A DNA stretch of 64,000 bases, from positions 790,986 through 854,985 of the forward strand of contig NZ_KE384547.1 of assembly GCF_000426625.1 (NCBI RefSeq). The letters are read 5' to 3'. The position numbers and the translations under genes are program-made. The notes under the pieces were generated by a model. The model made no database searches, was not told where the DNA came from, and saw nothing but the letters and a program-made list of their open reading frames with translations. Of the stretch, positions 1-7,053 are shown piece after piece. Every line of letters begins with the position of its first letter. The first letter of the stretch is position 1. This DNA comes from Psychrilyobacter atlanticus DSM 19335. GTDB taxonomy: Bacteria > Fusobacteriota > Fusobacteriia > Fusobacteriales > Fusobacteriaceae.

Positions 1-47
1 CATAGTAAAAGTTATTTCCTTGTCCTCGCAAGAAAAATAAAAACACA

Positions 48-196
48 TTAGGCAGGTCTCCTGACTCAAGTCTTGTCTTACTCCTACTCCTTCCCAGAAA
101 AATCTAGTGGATTGTGTAGTTTCATAACTTTTACAGTGGCGGGACCGTATGGGTATCTAACCCATTTCCCTTTTAATCAAAATGAACCTATAGTGG
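48..196 (-). promoter_or_regulatory. Cobalamin riboswitch (aptamer), reading off the left edge
   Basis: Read on the minus strand this stretch has the ordered conserved blocks of a cobalamin aptamer: AAAAGGGAA, then a GGTTAGATACCC arm, ACGGTCCCGCCACTGT (the most conserved box), GGGAAGGAGTAGGAGTAAG, and the closing AGTCAGGAGACCTGCCT. The controlled gene lies left of position 1 and cannot be seen. An ATG occupies positions 3 to 1 on the minus strand and could be its start, but no ribosome binding site stands at normal distance. The family normally represses B12 uptake or synthesis genes when cobalamin is abundant. Confidence 0.95.
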
Positions 197-411
197 ATAT
201 AATTTCCTATATTTTAACATTTTTTAATGTAAATCACCACCAGAAAATTTTATCAAAAAGTTTATTTTATTTTTAGAAAGTAATGATAAAAAGAGAAAAT
301 AAAACTTAAAAAAACATTAAATTTCCAAAGGTGAAAAAAATAAAGTATAATTAAATTAGTGTATCTTAAAAAATATGGAAAGAAGAAATTTGATTGAATA
401 AGGAGGGTTTT

Positions 412-1224
412 GTGAAATATGAATCTAAAAGTTTATTAAAAATTGTAATATCGTATATGCTCTTTGGATTTTTTTGGATATTTTCATCTGGTAAGATCCT
501 TCACTTAATAACTAGAGATATGTCTACCTATATTATTCTAGAAAGATATAAAAGTTATTTCTATGTTATTTTAACATCGTTTTTATTATTTAAAATGATT
601 AGAAACAGTTATTTTAAGATGGAAGAAACAAATAAAAAATTTCATCAGGATATTGTCCAATCATTCATCACTGCTTTGGAATTTCATGATAAATATACAA
701 AGGGGCATTCTGAAGCTGTGGCTTCCTATAGTGCTGAAATAGGTGAAGCGTTAGGATTAAAGGGTCATGAATTAGACGACCTGTATTGGGCTGCAACAAT
801 GCATGATATTGGAAAAATAATTGTCCCTATTGAAATATTAAATAAGGAAGAAAAACTAAATGATAGAGAATATAAGATTATTAAAGATCATTCTAAGATC
901 GGGTATGAGATAGTTTCCAAAAATGATAGTTTAAAAAAAGTTTCTAAATGTATCCTACACCATCACGAACGTTGGGATGGAATGGGTTATCCAGAGGGGT
1001 TAAAGGGAGATGAAATTCCATTGTTATCTCAGATTATATCTGTAGCTGACTCCTGGCATGCTATGACATCTAAAAGATCCTATAAAAATCAATTGACTTG
1101 TGAGGAAGCCATTGAGGAACTCCTAAAAAATAAGGGAACACAGTTTGCTCCCCAAATCATAAATACATTCATCGACCTTTATAATTCAAAGGAAGGTGCA
1201 TTTATGTTTGAAAAATCGTATTAA
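412..1224 (+). CDS. Membrane-anchored HD-GYP domain protein, putative c-di-GMP phosphodiesterase
   Basis: The first 65 residues hold two hydrophobic segments (about 7-25 and 42-62), which place the protein in the inner membrane. The rest is an HD-GYP domain: the HD pair sits in MHDIGK near residue 131 and the HHERWDGMGYP signature near 184-194. Family members with these residues hydrolyse cyclic di-GMP, or sometimes other cyclic dinucleotides. I chose the GTG at 412 because AGGAGGG ends five bases before it; a TTG at 394 is in frame but lies upstream of that site. A c-di-GMP-binding PelD is encoded further along, so the two may share a signal, but no direct link is visible. Confidence 0.9.
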   Translation: MKYESKSLLKIVISYMLFGFFWIFSSGKILHLITRDMSTYIILERYKSYFYVILTSFLLFKMIRNSYFKMEETNKKFHQDIVQSFITALEFHDKYTKGHSEAVASYSAEIGEALGLKGHELDDLYWAATMHDIGKIIVPIEILNKEEKLNDREYKIIKDHSKIGYEIVSKNDSLKKVSKCILHHHERWDGMGYPEGLKGDEIPLLSQIISVADSWHAMTSKRSYKNQLTCEEAIEELLKNKGTQFAPQIINTFIDLYNSKEGAFMFEKSY

Positions 1225-1303
1225 ATTTTTTTATCCATATAAACCATAAATAGGACAGACCTTCAGCATCTATTAATTGCTTTTACTATTATCTCTATAA
1301 TTA

Positions 1304-1312
1304 TGATATAAT
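1304..1312 (+). promoter_or_regulatory. Extended -10 promoter for the YeiH-like gene
   Basis: TGATATAAT is a perfect extended -10 element (TG, one base, TATAAT) about 35 bases before the start of the downstream gene. No good -35 box is present at 17 bp, which is common for extended -10 promoters. Confidence 0.55.
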
Positions 1313-1346
1313 ACTAGTTGTTAAAAAATAGAATGAGGAGATGATG

Positions 1347-2357
1347 ATGGTAAAAAAGAATGGGCTGGGTCTTGGTTTAACTGCAATTTTACTCGTGGTA
1401 ACCATATGGATATCTAAAAAGTTTGGATGGAATGAGATAAATACGGCATTGATCTTAGGGATAATTGTAGGAAATCTATTCTTAGGGCCAAAAGCATATA
1501 AGTTTTATCCTGGATTTAACTTTGCCAATAAAAAAATATTACCCATAGCGATTACATGTCTAGGTGTAAAAATAAACTATATAATTCTGCTGGATTTAGG
1601 AGTTAAAATTATAGGGTTTGTATTTTTAATGGTCGTGATGTTATTGTTTACTGCCAAATATGTGGCTAAATTCATGGGTGAAAAGGAAGAATTTGGACTG
1701 ACCTTGGGGTCTGGAGGAGTAGCGAGTATAGCCGGATCTTCAGAAGTATTGGGGCAGCCAGAGGAAGAATTTGCTCTTGCTATCATTGCTATGAATATTT
1801 TGGGATTGACGGCTATGGTCATCATGCCTGGTATATCAAGATTCTTAGGGTTTGATCATACCCAATCTGCTCTCTATATAGGAGGGACTCTGAGTTCATT
1901 TATTCATATAATACCTGCTGCTTATAGCATTGGAGCAGATTCTTTGGGATTGGCACTCCTGATAAAAACAGGAAAATTATTATTTTTCCCCTTGGTTTTA
2001 ATCTATATAGCTGAAATAAAAAAGAAAAAAACTATAGGTGATGAGAAAATAGAATCAAAAAAAATAAAACTGCCATTTTTTGTTAAAGGGTTTATGGCTG
2101 TAGGAGCTCTCTTTACCCTCTTAGAATACGGGATAGAAAAAATAGAATTACAATGGTATATAGAGGGAGTTAAGTATTTAAAACTTATATTTAGCTATAC
2201 CTTTAAATATCTGCTGATGTTTGCACTTATTGGGATAGGCGGGAAGATAAATATAAAGACTTTATTGATGAATGGGAAGAGGCTGATCATATATTCATTG
2301 GTACTTATGGTAGTACAGTTGGCTCTAGGGGCAGGGTTAGTAAAGATGTTTTATTAG
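1347..2357 (+). CDS. yeiH: YeiH/UPF0324 family membrane transporter
   Basis: A polytopic membrane protein of about 336 residues with roughly ten hydrophobic segments. It matches the UPF0324 (YeiH, conserved hypothetical 698) family by its early LILGIIVGNLFLG segment, the ITCLGVKINY helix and the glycine-rich LGSGGVASIAGSSEVLG loop. The family is annotated as a putative sulfate or anion exporter; the substrate is not established. Three ATG codons follow one another at 1341, 1344 and 1347. GAGGAG ends at 1340, so the third gives the normal spacing. The gene stands alone between the HD-GYP gene and the pseudouridine synthase gene. Confidence 0.85.
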   Translation: MVKKNGLGLGLTAILLVVTIWISKKFGWNEINTALILGIIVGNLFLGPKAYKFYPGFNFANKKILPIAITCLGVKINYIILLDLGVKIIGFVFLMVVMLLFTAKYVAKFMGEKEEFGLTLGSGGVASIAGSSEVLGQPEEEFALAIIAMNILGLTAMVIMPGISRFLGFDHTQSALYIGGTLSSFIHIIPAAYSIGADSLGLALLIKTGKLLFFPLVLIYIAEIKKKKTIGDEKIESKKIKLPFFVKGFMAVGALFTLLEYGIEKIELQWYIEGVKYLKLIFSYTFKYLLMFALIGIGGKINIKTLLMNGKRLIIYSLVLMVVQLALGAGLVKMFY

Positions 2358-2432
2358 AATTAAGAGAAAAAAATAGATTATATAAAAATTGTAAAAACGA
2401 TGATAAATACAAATAGAAGGAGATATAAAAAT

Positions 2433-3365
2433 ATGAGAGAAATAAAAGAGGTATTAAATTTAAAAGCTGAGATTGAAGATAGAGGTACAAGATTGGATGC
2501 TTTTTTAAGTGAAAAAATAGAGGGGTATACAAAATCTTATACACAAAAACTTATAGAAGATGAATTAGTAGAAATTGTAGGTAAAAAGAAGACTCGTCCT
2601 GGAAATAAATTAAAGGGGAATGAAGAGATAAATGTAACTGTATTAGAAGATGAAATTTTAGATGTTGTTGCTGAAGATATCCCATTAGATATAGTTTATC
2701 AAGATGAGCATATTGTGATAATAAATAAAAAACCAAATATGGTAATCCATCCGGCAGCAGGGCACCATAGCGGAACATTAGTAAATGCTATAATGCATCA
2801 TATAAAGGATCTTTCTACTATAAGTGGAGTAGTTAGACCTGGGATAGTTCATAGATTAGACAAAAATACCAGTGGACTTATCATTGTAGCAAAAACTAAT
2901 GAAGCGCATCTTAAATTAACAGAGATGTTTAAAGATAAAACTATAAAGAAAACATACCTAGCTATATGTAAAGGGAACTTAAAGAACAAAGAAGGTAGGA
3001 TAGAAAACCAAATAGGCAGAGATAGTAAAGATAGAAAGAAGATGACTGTTGTTAGAGATAATGGTAGAACAGCTATAACTAACTATAAAGTAATAAATGA
3101 AGTTGAATATTTCAGTTTAGTAGAAGTAGATTTAGAAACTGGTAGAACTCATCAAATAAGAGTACATATGAAGTATTTAAATCATACAATTTTAGGAGAT
3201 GACGTATACGGAAAGGCTTCTAAAAAAGCAGACAGACAGATGTTACATGCATATAAATTAGAATTTGCTCATCCTATTACAGGAGAGAAGATGGAAATTA
3301 TAGGAGACTTGCCTGAAGACTTTAAAAAGGTAATGAAAAATCTGGGATTAGAATTTAACGGGTAA
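2433..3365 (+). CDS. rluD: RluA/RluD family 23S rRNA pseudouridine synthase
   Basis: A cytoplasmic RNA-modifying enzyme of 310 residues that turns uridines into pseudouridines, probably in 23S rRNA helix 69. An S4-like RNA-binding domain occupies about residues 15-75. The catalytic domain carries HRLDKNTSGLII, where the aspartate (about residue 143) is the nucleophile, and later GRTHQIRVH. The start at 2433 follows AGAAGGAGA with good spacing; the longer open frame from 2400 begins before that site. RluD is the best match among RluA paralogues by length and S4 domain, but the exact target site is inferred. Confidence 0.88.
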   Translation: MREIKEVLNLKAEIEDRGTRLDAFLSEKIEGYTKSYTQKLIEDELVEIVGKKKTRPGNKLKGNEEINVTVLEDEILDVVAEDIPLDIVYQDEHIVIINKKPNMVIHPAAGHHSGTLVNAIMHHIKDLSTISGVVRPGIVHRLDKNTSGLIIVAKTNEAHLKLTEMFKDKTIKKTYLAICKGNLKNKEGRIENQIGRDSKDRKKMTVVRDNGRTAITNYKVINEVEYFSLVEVDLETGRTHQIRVHMKYLNHTILGDDVYGKASKKADRQMLHAYKLEFAHPITGEKMEIIGDLPEDFKKVMKNLGLEFNG

Positions 3366-3383
3366 ACGACTCCTCCTTCTTAT

Positions 3384-3407
3384 GGTTTCTCTTAACCAAG
3401 AGAAACC
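3384..3407. repeat. Perfect 10-bp hairpin after rluD
   Basis: GGTTTCTCTT and AAGAGAAACC pair perfectly around a four-base AACC loop, 18 bases after the rluD stop. No T-run follows, so it is not a standard terminator. A related hairpin (GGTTCATTTCTTGT with ACAAGAAACGAACC, one mismatch) lies at 4737-4770 after rnhB, and both are followed by AAAG. A 25-base stretch overlapping this arm (3399-3423) recurs with three differences at 3595-3619, just before the DUF559 gene. Confidence 0.6.
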
Positions 3408-3466
3408 AAAGCGTGGGATAATAGTTTATTAGTTTAATATAATAATTTGAAGAATAAAAAAACATA

Positions 3467-3504
3467 AAGACAGCTAGGGAGGGATTCTCTAATTGTCTTT
3501 TTTT
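3467..3504 (+). terminator. Terminator-like hairpin upstream of the DUF559 gene
   Basis: AAGACAGCTAGGGA pairs with TCTCTAATTGTCTT (with G-T wobbles and one mismatch), and the second arm runs into seven T. It may end transcripts from rluD, whose stop codon is about 100 bases upstream. Confidence 0.6.
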
Positions 3505-3651
3505 ATTTGGAGGTATTTTAACTCCTTCCTTGTTGGCGTTTTCTCGATTGACGAGTACGAAATTTTCTTATTAGCTATAAAATTACAATGTCAAAGAGAA
3601 AACAAAGCATGGCATAATATGAAAAACAAAAAAATGAAAGGAGGAGTAAAT

Positions 3652-3999
3652 ATGACTGTCTATAACAAAGAATCAACTAAAATTAAAAGGCGAGTTCTTA
3701 AGAAAAATACGACTCCTGAAGAGAAGATGTTATGGAGCGTTATCAAACTAGATGCCTTAGGAGTTAGATTTAGAAGACAATTTGGCATAGGTGAATATAT
3801 TGTTGATTTTTATTGTTCAAAATTAAAATTAGGTATAGAATTAGATGGAAAACAACATGATAGCCAAGACGGATTAGAATATGATAAAATACGGGATGAC
3901 TATATGAGAAATCTAGGTATAGTGACTGTTAGATTTAAGAATAAAGAAATAAGAGACAATTTAGCAGGAGTAATAGAAAAAATAAAAGAATATATTTAA
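3652..3999 (+). CDS. DUF559 (Vsr-like) endonuclease-domain protein
   Basis: A 115-residue protein of the DUF559 family, a compact PD-(D/E)XK-type fold related to very short patch repair nucleases. Visible landmarks are RFRRQFGIGEYIVDFYC, where the aspartate aligns with the family acid, and GIELDGKQHD with the E-x-D-G-x-x-H pattern. The start at 3652 follows AGGAGG with good spacing; the frame upstream to 3493 is noncoding in character. The true substrate is unknown: family members are often isolated genes scattered in genomes. Here it sits alone between rluD and rnhB and is flanked by hairpins and an imperfect 25-base repeat, which could mean it arrived as a small mobile unit (inference). Confidence 0.85.
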   Translation: MTVYNKESTKIKRRVLKKNTTPEEKMLWSVIKLDALGVRFRRQFGIGEYIVDFYCSKLKLGIELDGKQHDSQDGLEYDKIRDDYMRNLGIVTVRFKNKEIRDNLAGVIEKIKEYI

Positions 4000-4082
4000 T
4001 AATGTTAGATTAGAATAGCTTCTTTCCTCTTTTTTAAGAGGAAAAATAGGAATAAAGGAGTTAATCTTGAGGAGGAGTAAGT

Positions 4083-4697
4083 TTGAACAATATGCTGGAG
4101 TTTGATAAGGAATACGGAAATAGTATAATAGGGATAGATGAGGCTGGACGTGGACCTCTTGCAGGGCCTGTAGTGGCATCTGCTGTAAAGATAATAAACT
4201 ATGTAGAAGAGTTTGATATGATAAATGATTCAAAAAAATTGACTGAGAAAAAAAGAGAGTTTTTATTTGATATAATCTTAGCTAATTGTGAAGTAGGTGT
4301 GGGGATAGCTAACGAAAAAGAGATAGATGATATAAATATCTTAAATGCTACATTTCTTGCTATGAGAAGAGCGATAGAAGATCTAGAGGCCGGGGGAACA
4401 GAATTTGATCTTGCTTTAATTGATGGTAACCATAAGATTCGTGAATATGATGAACCTCAGGAATTTGTAATCAAAGGGGATGGAAAGAGTCTGGCCATTG
4501 CAGCTGCAAGTATAATAGCCAAGGTAACCAGGGACAGGATTATGGTTAAATATGATGAACTTTATCCTGAATACGGGTTTGCAAAACATAAGGGGTATGG
4601 GACAAAACAACATCGTGAAGCACTTTTGAGTCACGGGAAAGTAGATTGTCACAGAAATAGTTTTTTGACAAAGATCTTAGCTCCTACACTATTTTAG
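4083..4697 (+). CDS. rnhB: Ribonuclease HII
   Basis: Removes ribonucleotides embedded in DNA and RNA in RNA-DNA hybrids. The 204-residue length is normal. Family motifs are clear: GIDEAGRGPLAGPVV holds the first two catalytic acids (D19, E20), followed by NDSKKLTEKKR, ALIDGNHK with the third acid, and KGDGKSLAIAAASI. GAGGAGGAG stands just ahead of the TTG at 4083, which is therefore preferred over the ATG at 4092. A 400-base gap with repeats and a terminator follows. Confidence 0.96.
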   Translation: MNNMLEFDKEYGNSIIGIDEAGRGPLAGPVVASAVKIINYVEEFDMINDSKKLTEKKREFLFDIILANCEVGVGIANEKEIDDINILNATFLAMRRAIEDLEAGGTEFDLALIDGNHKIREYDEPQEFVIKGDGKSLAIAAASIIAKVTRDRIMVKYDELYPEYGFAKHKGYGTKQHREALLSHGKVDCHRNSFLTKILAPTLF

Positions 4698-4809
4698 ATA
4701 TGAGAAAAAAAGTTCTAAGGGTTCCACCCTTAACTGGGTTCATTTCTTGTCTTAACACAAGAAACGAACCAAAGAAAGTCAAGAAGATTTATAATTGTCT
4801 TAGCTAGTA

Positions 4810-4866
4810 AGTCACGATCGTTGTTGTAGAAACAATACTGCTGAAGCTGGACGACTATAAACTTCA
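4810..4866 (+). repeat. Dispersed structured element, copy A
   Basis: This 57-base stretch matches 36401-36457 at 49 of 57 positions although both lie between genes. Both copies keep an outer AGTC/GACT pairing and a small hairpin with an AGAA loop: GTTGT/ACAAT here, ATTGT/ACAGT in copy B. The stem changes preserve pairing through G-T wobbles. The last part, ACGACTATAAACTTCA, is identical. Confidence 0.7.
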
Positions 4867-4993
4867 CTTTAAAATCGAATATCAAAGTTAGATTTTAGTC
4901 TGAGTCAAAGGTAAAGGCTTCTAATCAAAAAAGGAGTTTTTAATTTGAGGGAATCTGAGACAAAGAAAAAATGATAATTATCTTTTTATAAAG

Positions 4994-5036
4994 ATCCTTA
5001 GAAAGTATTAAAACTTTTTAAGGATTTTTTATTTTT
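4994..5036 (+). terminator. Rho-independent terminator
   Basis: ATCCTTAGAAAGT pairs with ACTTTTTAAGGAT (one mismatch) around a six-base loop and is followed by a T-run. It closes the region after rnhB and any transcript of the 4810-4866 element. Confidence 0.75.
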
Positions 5037-5098
5037 AAAATAAAAAAATATGTAGTAATATTATAATACAAATAATTCTGAGTCGGGGGGCGAGAACT

Positions 5099-5218
5099 AT
5101 GGTGATGATAATCTTACAGAGCATTGCAATAACTGCTTTAATATGTGTAAGTTTTATATGTATGTGTGCATTGAATGAAAAAAAAGCCGAGTTAGAAAGG
5201 GAAGAAAGAGATGGATAA
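5099..5218 (+). CDS. Small single-span membrane protein, 39 residues
   Basis: A short open frame beginning with ATG at 5099 encodes a peptide with one hydrophobic stretch (about residues 3-25, including IAITALICVSFICMCAL) followed by a charged KKAELEREERDG tail, the classic shape of a small membrane protein. Its stop overlaps the yraN start by eight bases, which suggests translational coupling. Upstream, GGGGGGCGAG is a weak ribosome binding site, and TATAAT stands at 5062-5067. I recognise no family; it may be a real small protein or only a leader for yraN. Confidence 0.5.
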   Translation: MVMIILQSIAITALICVSFICMCALNEKKAELEREERDG

Positions 5219-5570
5219 TAGGTCTATTGGTACAAAATATGAGGGGATAGCTATGAATTATCTGGCTGAAAAAGGGTATTTTGAATTGGGGAGAAATTAT
5301 TACTCCAGATATGGGGAATTAGATCTCATATGCAGGGATAGAGAAAAAAATGAGATAGTTTTTGTAGAAGTAAAATATAGAAAAAGTGCAGAATATGGGA
5401 ATGGATTGGAATCTATTACCAGGTCCAAACAGAGAAAATTGGTGAAGACAGCTGCAGTTTATTTGAAGGATAAAAAAATAAAGGATATTCCATATAGATT
5501 CGATATAATATCTATATTAGGGGATGAAATAGAGCATATTGAGAATGCGATTTGGGGTGATTGTTTATGA
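5211..5570 (+). CDS. yraN: YraN family (UPF0102) endonuclease-like protein
   Basis: A 119-residue protein of the YraN family, predicted to have a restriction-endonuclease-like core. The pattern is visible: RYGELDLICRD gives the E-x-D acids, and IVFVEVKYRKS gives the E-V-K motif. Members usually lie near rnhB, as here, and are linked to DNA processing, but the biochemical role is not firmly established. GGGAAG upstream is the ribosome binding site. The zinc-ribbon gene starts inside its stop codon (ATGA overlap), so the two are translated together. Confidence 0.88.
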   Translation: MDNRSIGTKYEGIAMNYLAEKGYFELGRNYYSRYGELDLICRDREKNEIVFVEVKYRKSAEYGNGLESITRSKQRKLVKTAAVYLKDKKIKDIPYRFDIISILGDEIEHIENAIWGDCL

Positions 5571-5758
5571 ATTTTAGATGTTTAAAGTGTGAAGGGGAAG
5601 ATTATGTAGTGAAAACTACATTTATGGCAGAAAAAACACCAGGGTTGAGATTGGAATTAGGGACATATTATCTAAAAATATGCTCAAATTGCGGGTACAC
5701 AGAGATGTATTCCGCTAAGATTTTAGATAAAGATGAAGAGCCTAAACCACAGCATTAG
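5567..5758 (+). CDS. Zinc-ribbon nucleic-acid-binding protein
   Basis: A 63-residue protein with two CxxC knuckles (FRCLKC near residue 4-7 and ICSNCGY near 40), typical of the small zinc-ribbon family sometimes called predicted nucleic-acid-binding protein (DUF2082-like). The start at 5567 overlaps the yraN stop by four bases, and GGGGTGA ends six bases before it. The gene also overlaps comF by 26 bases, so yraN, this gene and comF form one operon. Function beyond zinc and probable nucleic acid binding is unknown. Confidence 0.8.
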   Translation: MNFRCLKCEGEDYVVKTTFMAEKTPGLRLELGTYYLKICSNCGYTEMYSAKILDKDEEPKPQH

Positions 5759-6386
5759 ACAGTTATTTTTTAAAAATAACTGCATTCTTTGTTCTGAAAA
5801 AGCCAATGACAACCTTCATTATATGTGTTATAATTGCCATAAAAGTCTAAGGGATAAAGGGAAGTTAAAGAGATTTAATGACATATATTACCTTTGGAAT
5901 TATGATAAGAAACTAAAGAAAATAATAGAGGAATATAAGTTTAAAAATAAACTTTATATAGGTGAACTGCTCTTTAACTTGATAGGTGAAGAGTTAGATA
6001 AGTTGATGAAAAAGGAAAAAGTAGATGGAATAATTCCGATACCTGTAAGCCATAAAAGACTTATGGAAAGAGGATTTAATCAGGTAGAAGAACTTCTGAA
6101 ATTTGGAAGATATTCCTATATAAAAAGCAGCAGGATCAAAGAAACTAAGCATATGTACGAACTCTTGAATTCAGAGGCTAGGAGAAAGAATATAAAGTCG
6201 GCCTTTAAAATAGAGGGATTAAAAGGGTTAAAAAAAGTTTTAATAATAGATGATATAATAACGACAGGTTCAACCATGAAGGAATTTATAACTGAGATTA
6301 AAAATAATAACGATACTATACAGATAGTGGTATTTACCTTGGCTTTATCTAAAACTGCTAAAAAAATAAATTTAAAAATGAGGTAA
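5733..6386 (+). CDS. comF: ComF family phosphoribosyltransferase-like protein
   Basis: A ComF/GntX-type protein of 217 residues. The N-terminal CILCSEK and MCYNCHKSL pairs form the zinc-binding head. The C-terminal half is a type I phosphoribosyltransferase fold with VLIIDDIITTGSTM as the PRPP-binding loop. ComF is needed for DNA uptake in naturally competent bacteria and appears to act with primosomal functions; in other genomes it is present without known competence. Its start lies inside the zinc-ribbon gene, and the next gene begins six bases after its stop. Confidence 0.88.
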   Translation: MKSLNHSIRQLFFKNNCILCSEKANDNLHYMCYNCHKSLRDKGKLKRFNDIYYLWNYDKKLKKIIEEYKFKNKLYIGELLFNLIGEELDKLMKKEKVDGIIPIPVSHKRLMERGFNQVEELLKFGRYSYIKSSRIKETKHMYELLNSEARRKNIKSAFKIEGLKGLKKVLIIDDIITTGSTMKEFITEIKNNNDTIQIVVFTLALSKTAKKINLKMR

Positions 6387-6391
6387 ATAAG

Positions 6392-7003
6392 ATGAAAATT
6401 ATATTAGATAATAGAGAGCTAACGATGAATGATATAGATGATAAGAGTTTCTCATGGGTATTAGAAGAGGTAACAGATCTTTTAGAGAGAGATGGAAGGA
6501 TGTTATTTGACGTGTATATCGATGGAAAAGGAATGGATTATTACGATCACTTCAATAAGGAACAGATAGGAGTAGTAGAGTTTATCAGTAAATCTCCTAA
6601 GATAATTATATTGGAATCTTTAGGAGGAATGAGTGATTTCATCTCAAAATACTTTGATGCCCTTATGGCGATATCTGCTAGTTTTAACAGTAACAGAATT
6701 ACAGATGCTGTGGAGATCCTCTTAGAGGTAGAAAATGGATTGGAATGGGTATATAATGTTTTGGCTTCTATGAAGGAAAATACAGCGATTGATTTTAGAT
6801 ATCCTGAATTTGATATGATGTTTTTGGAGTACAGAACCACTTTGAAAAAGGTGCAGGAATGCATAGAAAATGGTGATTATATAGGCGGTTTAACTATCTT
6901 AGAGGTAGAGATGAGTGGTGAGCTGATATTTGTTCAGGAAAATTTGGATACCTATATGAAAGATATAGTAGATGAGGAAATAGAGGAATATAAGTATAAT
7001 TAA
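6392..7003 (+). CDS. Hypothetical acidic protein, 203 residues
   Basis: Not recognised. The protein is soluble, strongly acidic and predicted helical, with no signal peptide, membrane span or metal motif. It starts six bases after comF and is probably the last gene of the yraN-comF operon, because a hairpin with a weak T-tail follows directly. The N-terminal third contains an alternating pattern around FDVYIDGKGMDYYD, and the remainder looks like paired amphipathic helices. A role in regulation or assembly is possible, but nothing in the sequence decides it. Confidence 0.75.
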   Translation: MKIILDNRELTMNDIDDKSFSWVLEEVTDLLERDGRMLFDVYIDGKGMDYYDHFNKEQIGVVEFISKSPKIIILESLGGMSDFISKYFDALMAISASFNSNRITDAVEILLEVENGLEWVYNVLASMKENTAIDFRYPEFDMMFLEYRTTLKKVQECIENGDYIGGLTILEVEMSGELIFVQENLDTYMKDIVDEEIEEYKYN

Positions 7004-7028
7004 AAGAGTGGGAAACCACTCTTAATTT
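7004..7028 (+). terminator. Hairpin ending the yraN-comF operon
   Basis: AAGAGTGG pairs perfectly with CCACTCTT around a GAAA loop directly after the stop codon, followed by AATTTAT rather than a full T-run, so it is a weak terminator at best. Confidence 0.55.
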
Positions 7029-7053
7029 ATGTACATAATAAAGGAGTAAAATT

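Larger units (their letters stand above)
4698..5098. other. 400-base gene-free region with hairpin, dispersed element and terminator
   Basis: No convincing gene is present. The region holds a 14-bp hairpin with one mismatch (4737-4770), a TATAAT-like hexamer at 4790-4795 without a clear -35, a copy of a structured element shared with the aroF-tyrA gap (4810-4866), and a terminator at 4994-5036. This order (possible -10, structured segment, terminator) is what a small RNA gene of roughly 200 bases would look like, but that is inference. Confidence 0.5.

Noticed and set aside
73-276. 67-codon open frame on the plus strand
   Set aside because: It lies antisense over the conserved cobalamin aptamer and has no ribosome binding site.
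3493-3651. N-terminal extension of the DUF559 gene
   Set aside because: It begins inside the upstream terminator and precedes a clear AGGAGG site; it has no family similarity that I recognise.
4790-4795. TATAAT as a firm promoter for a small RNA
   Set aside because: No -35 box or extended -10 accompanies it in this AT-rich stretch; kept only as a possibility in the region note.
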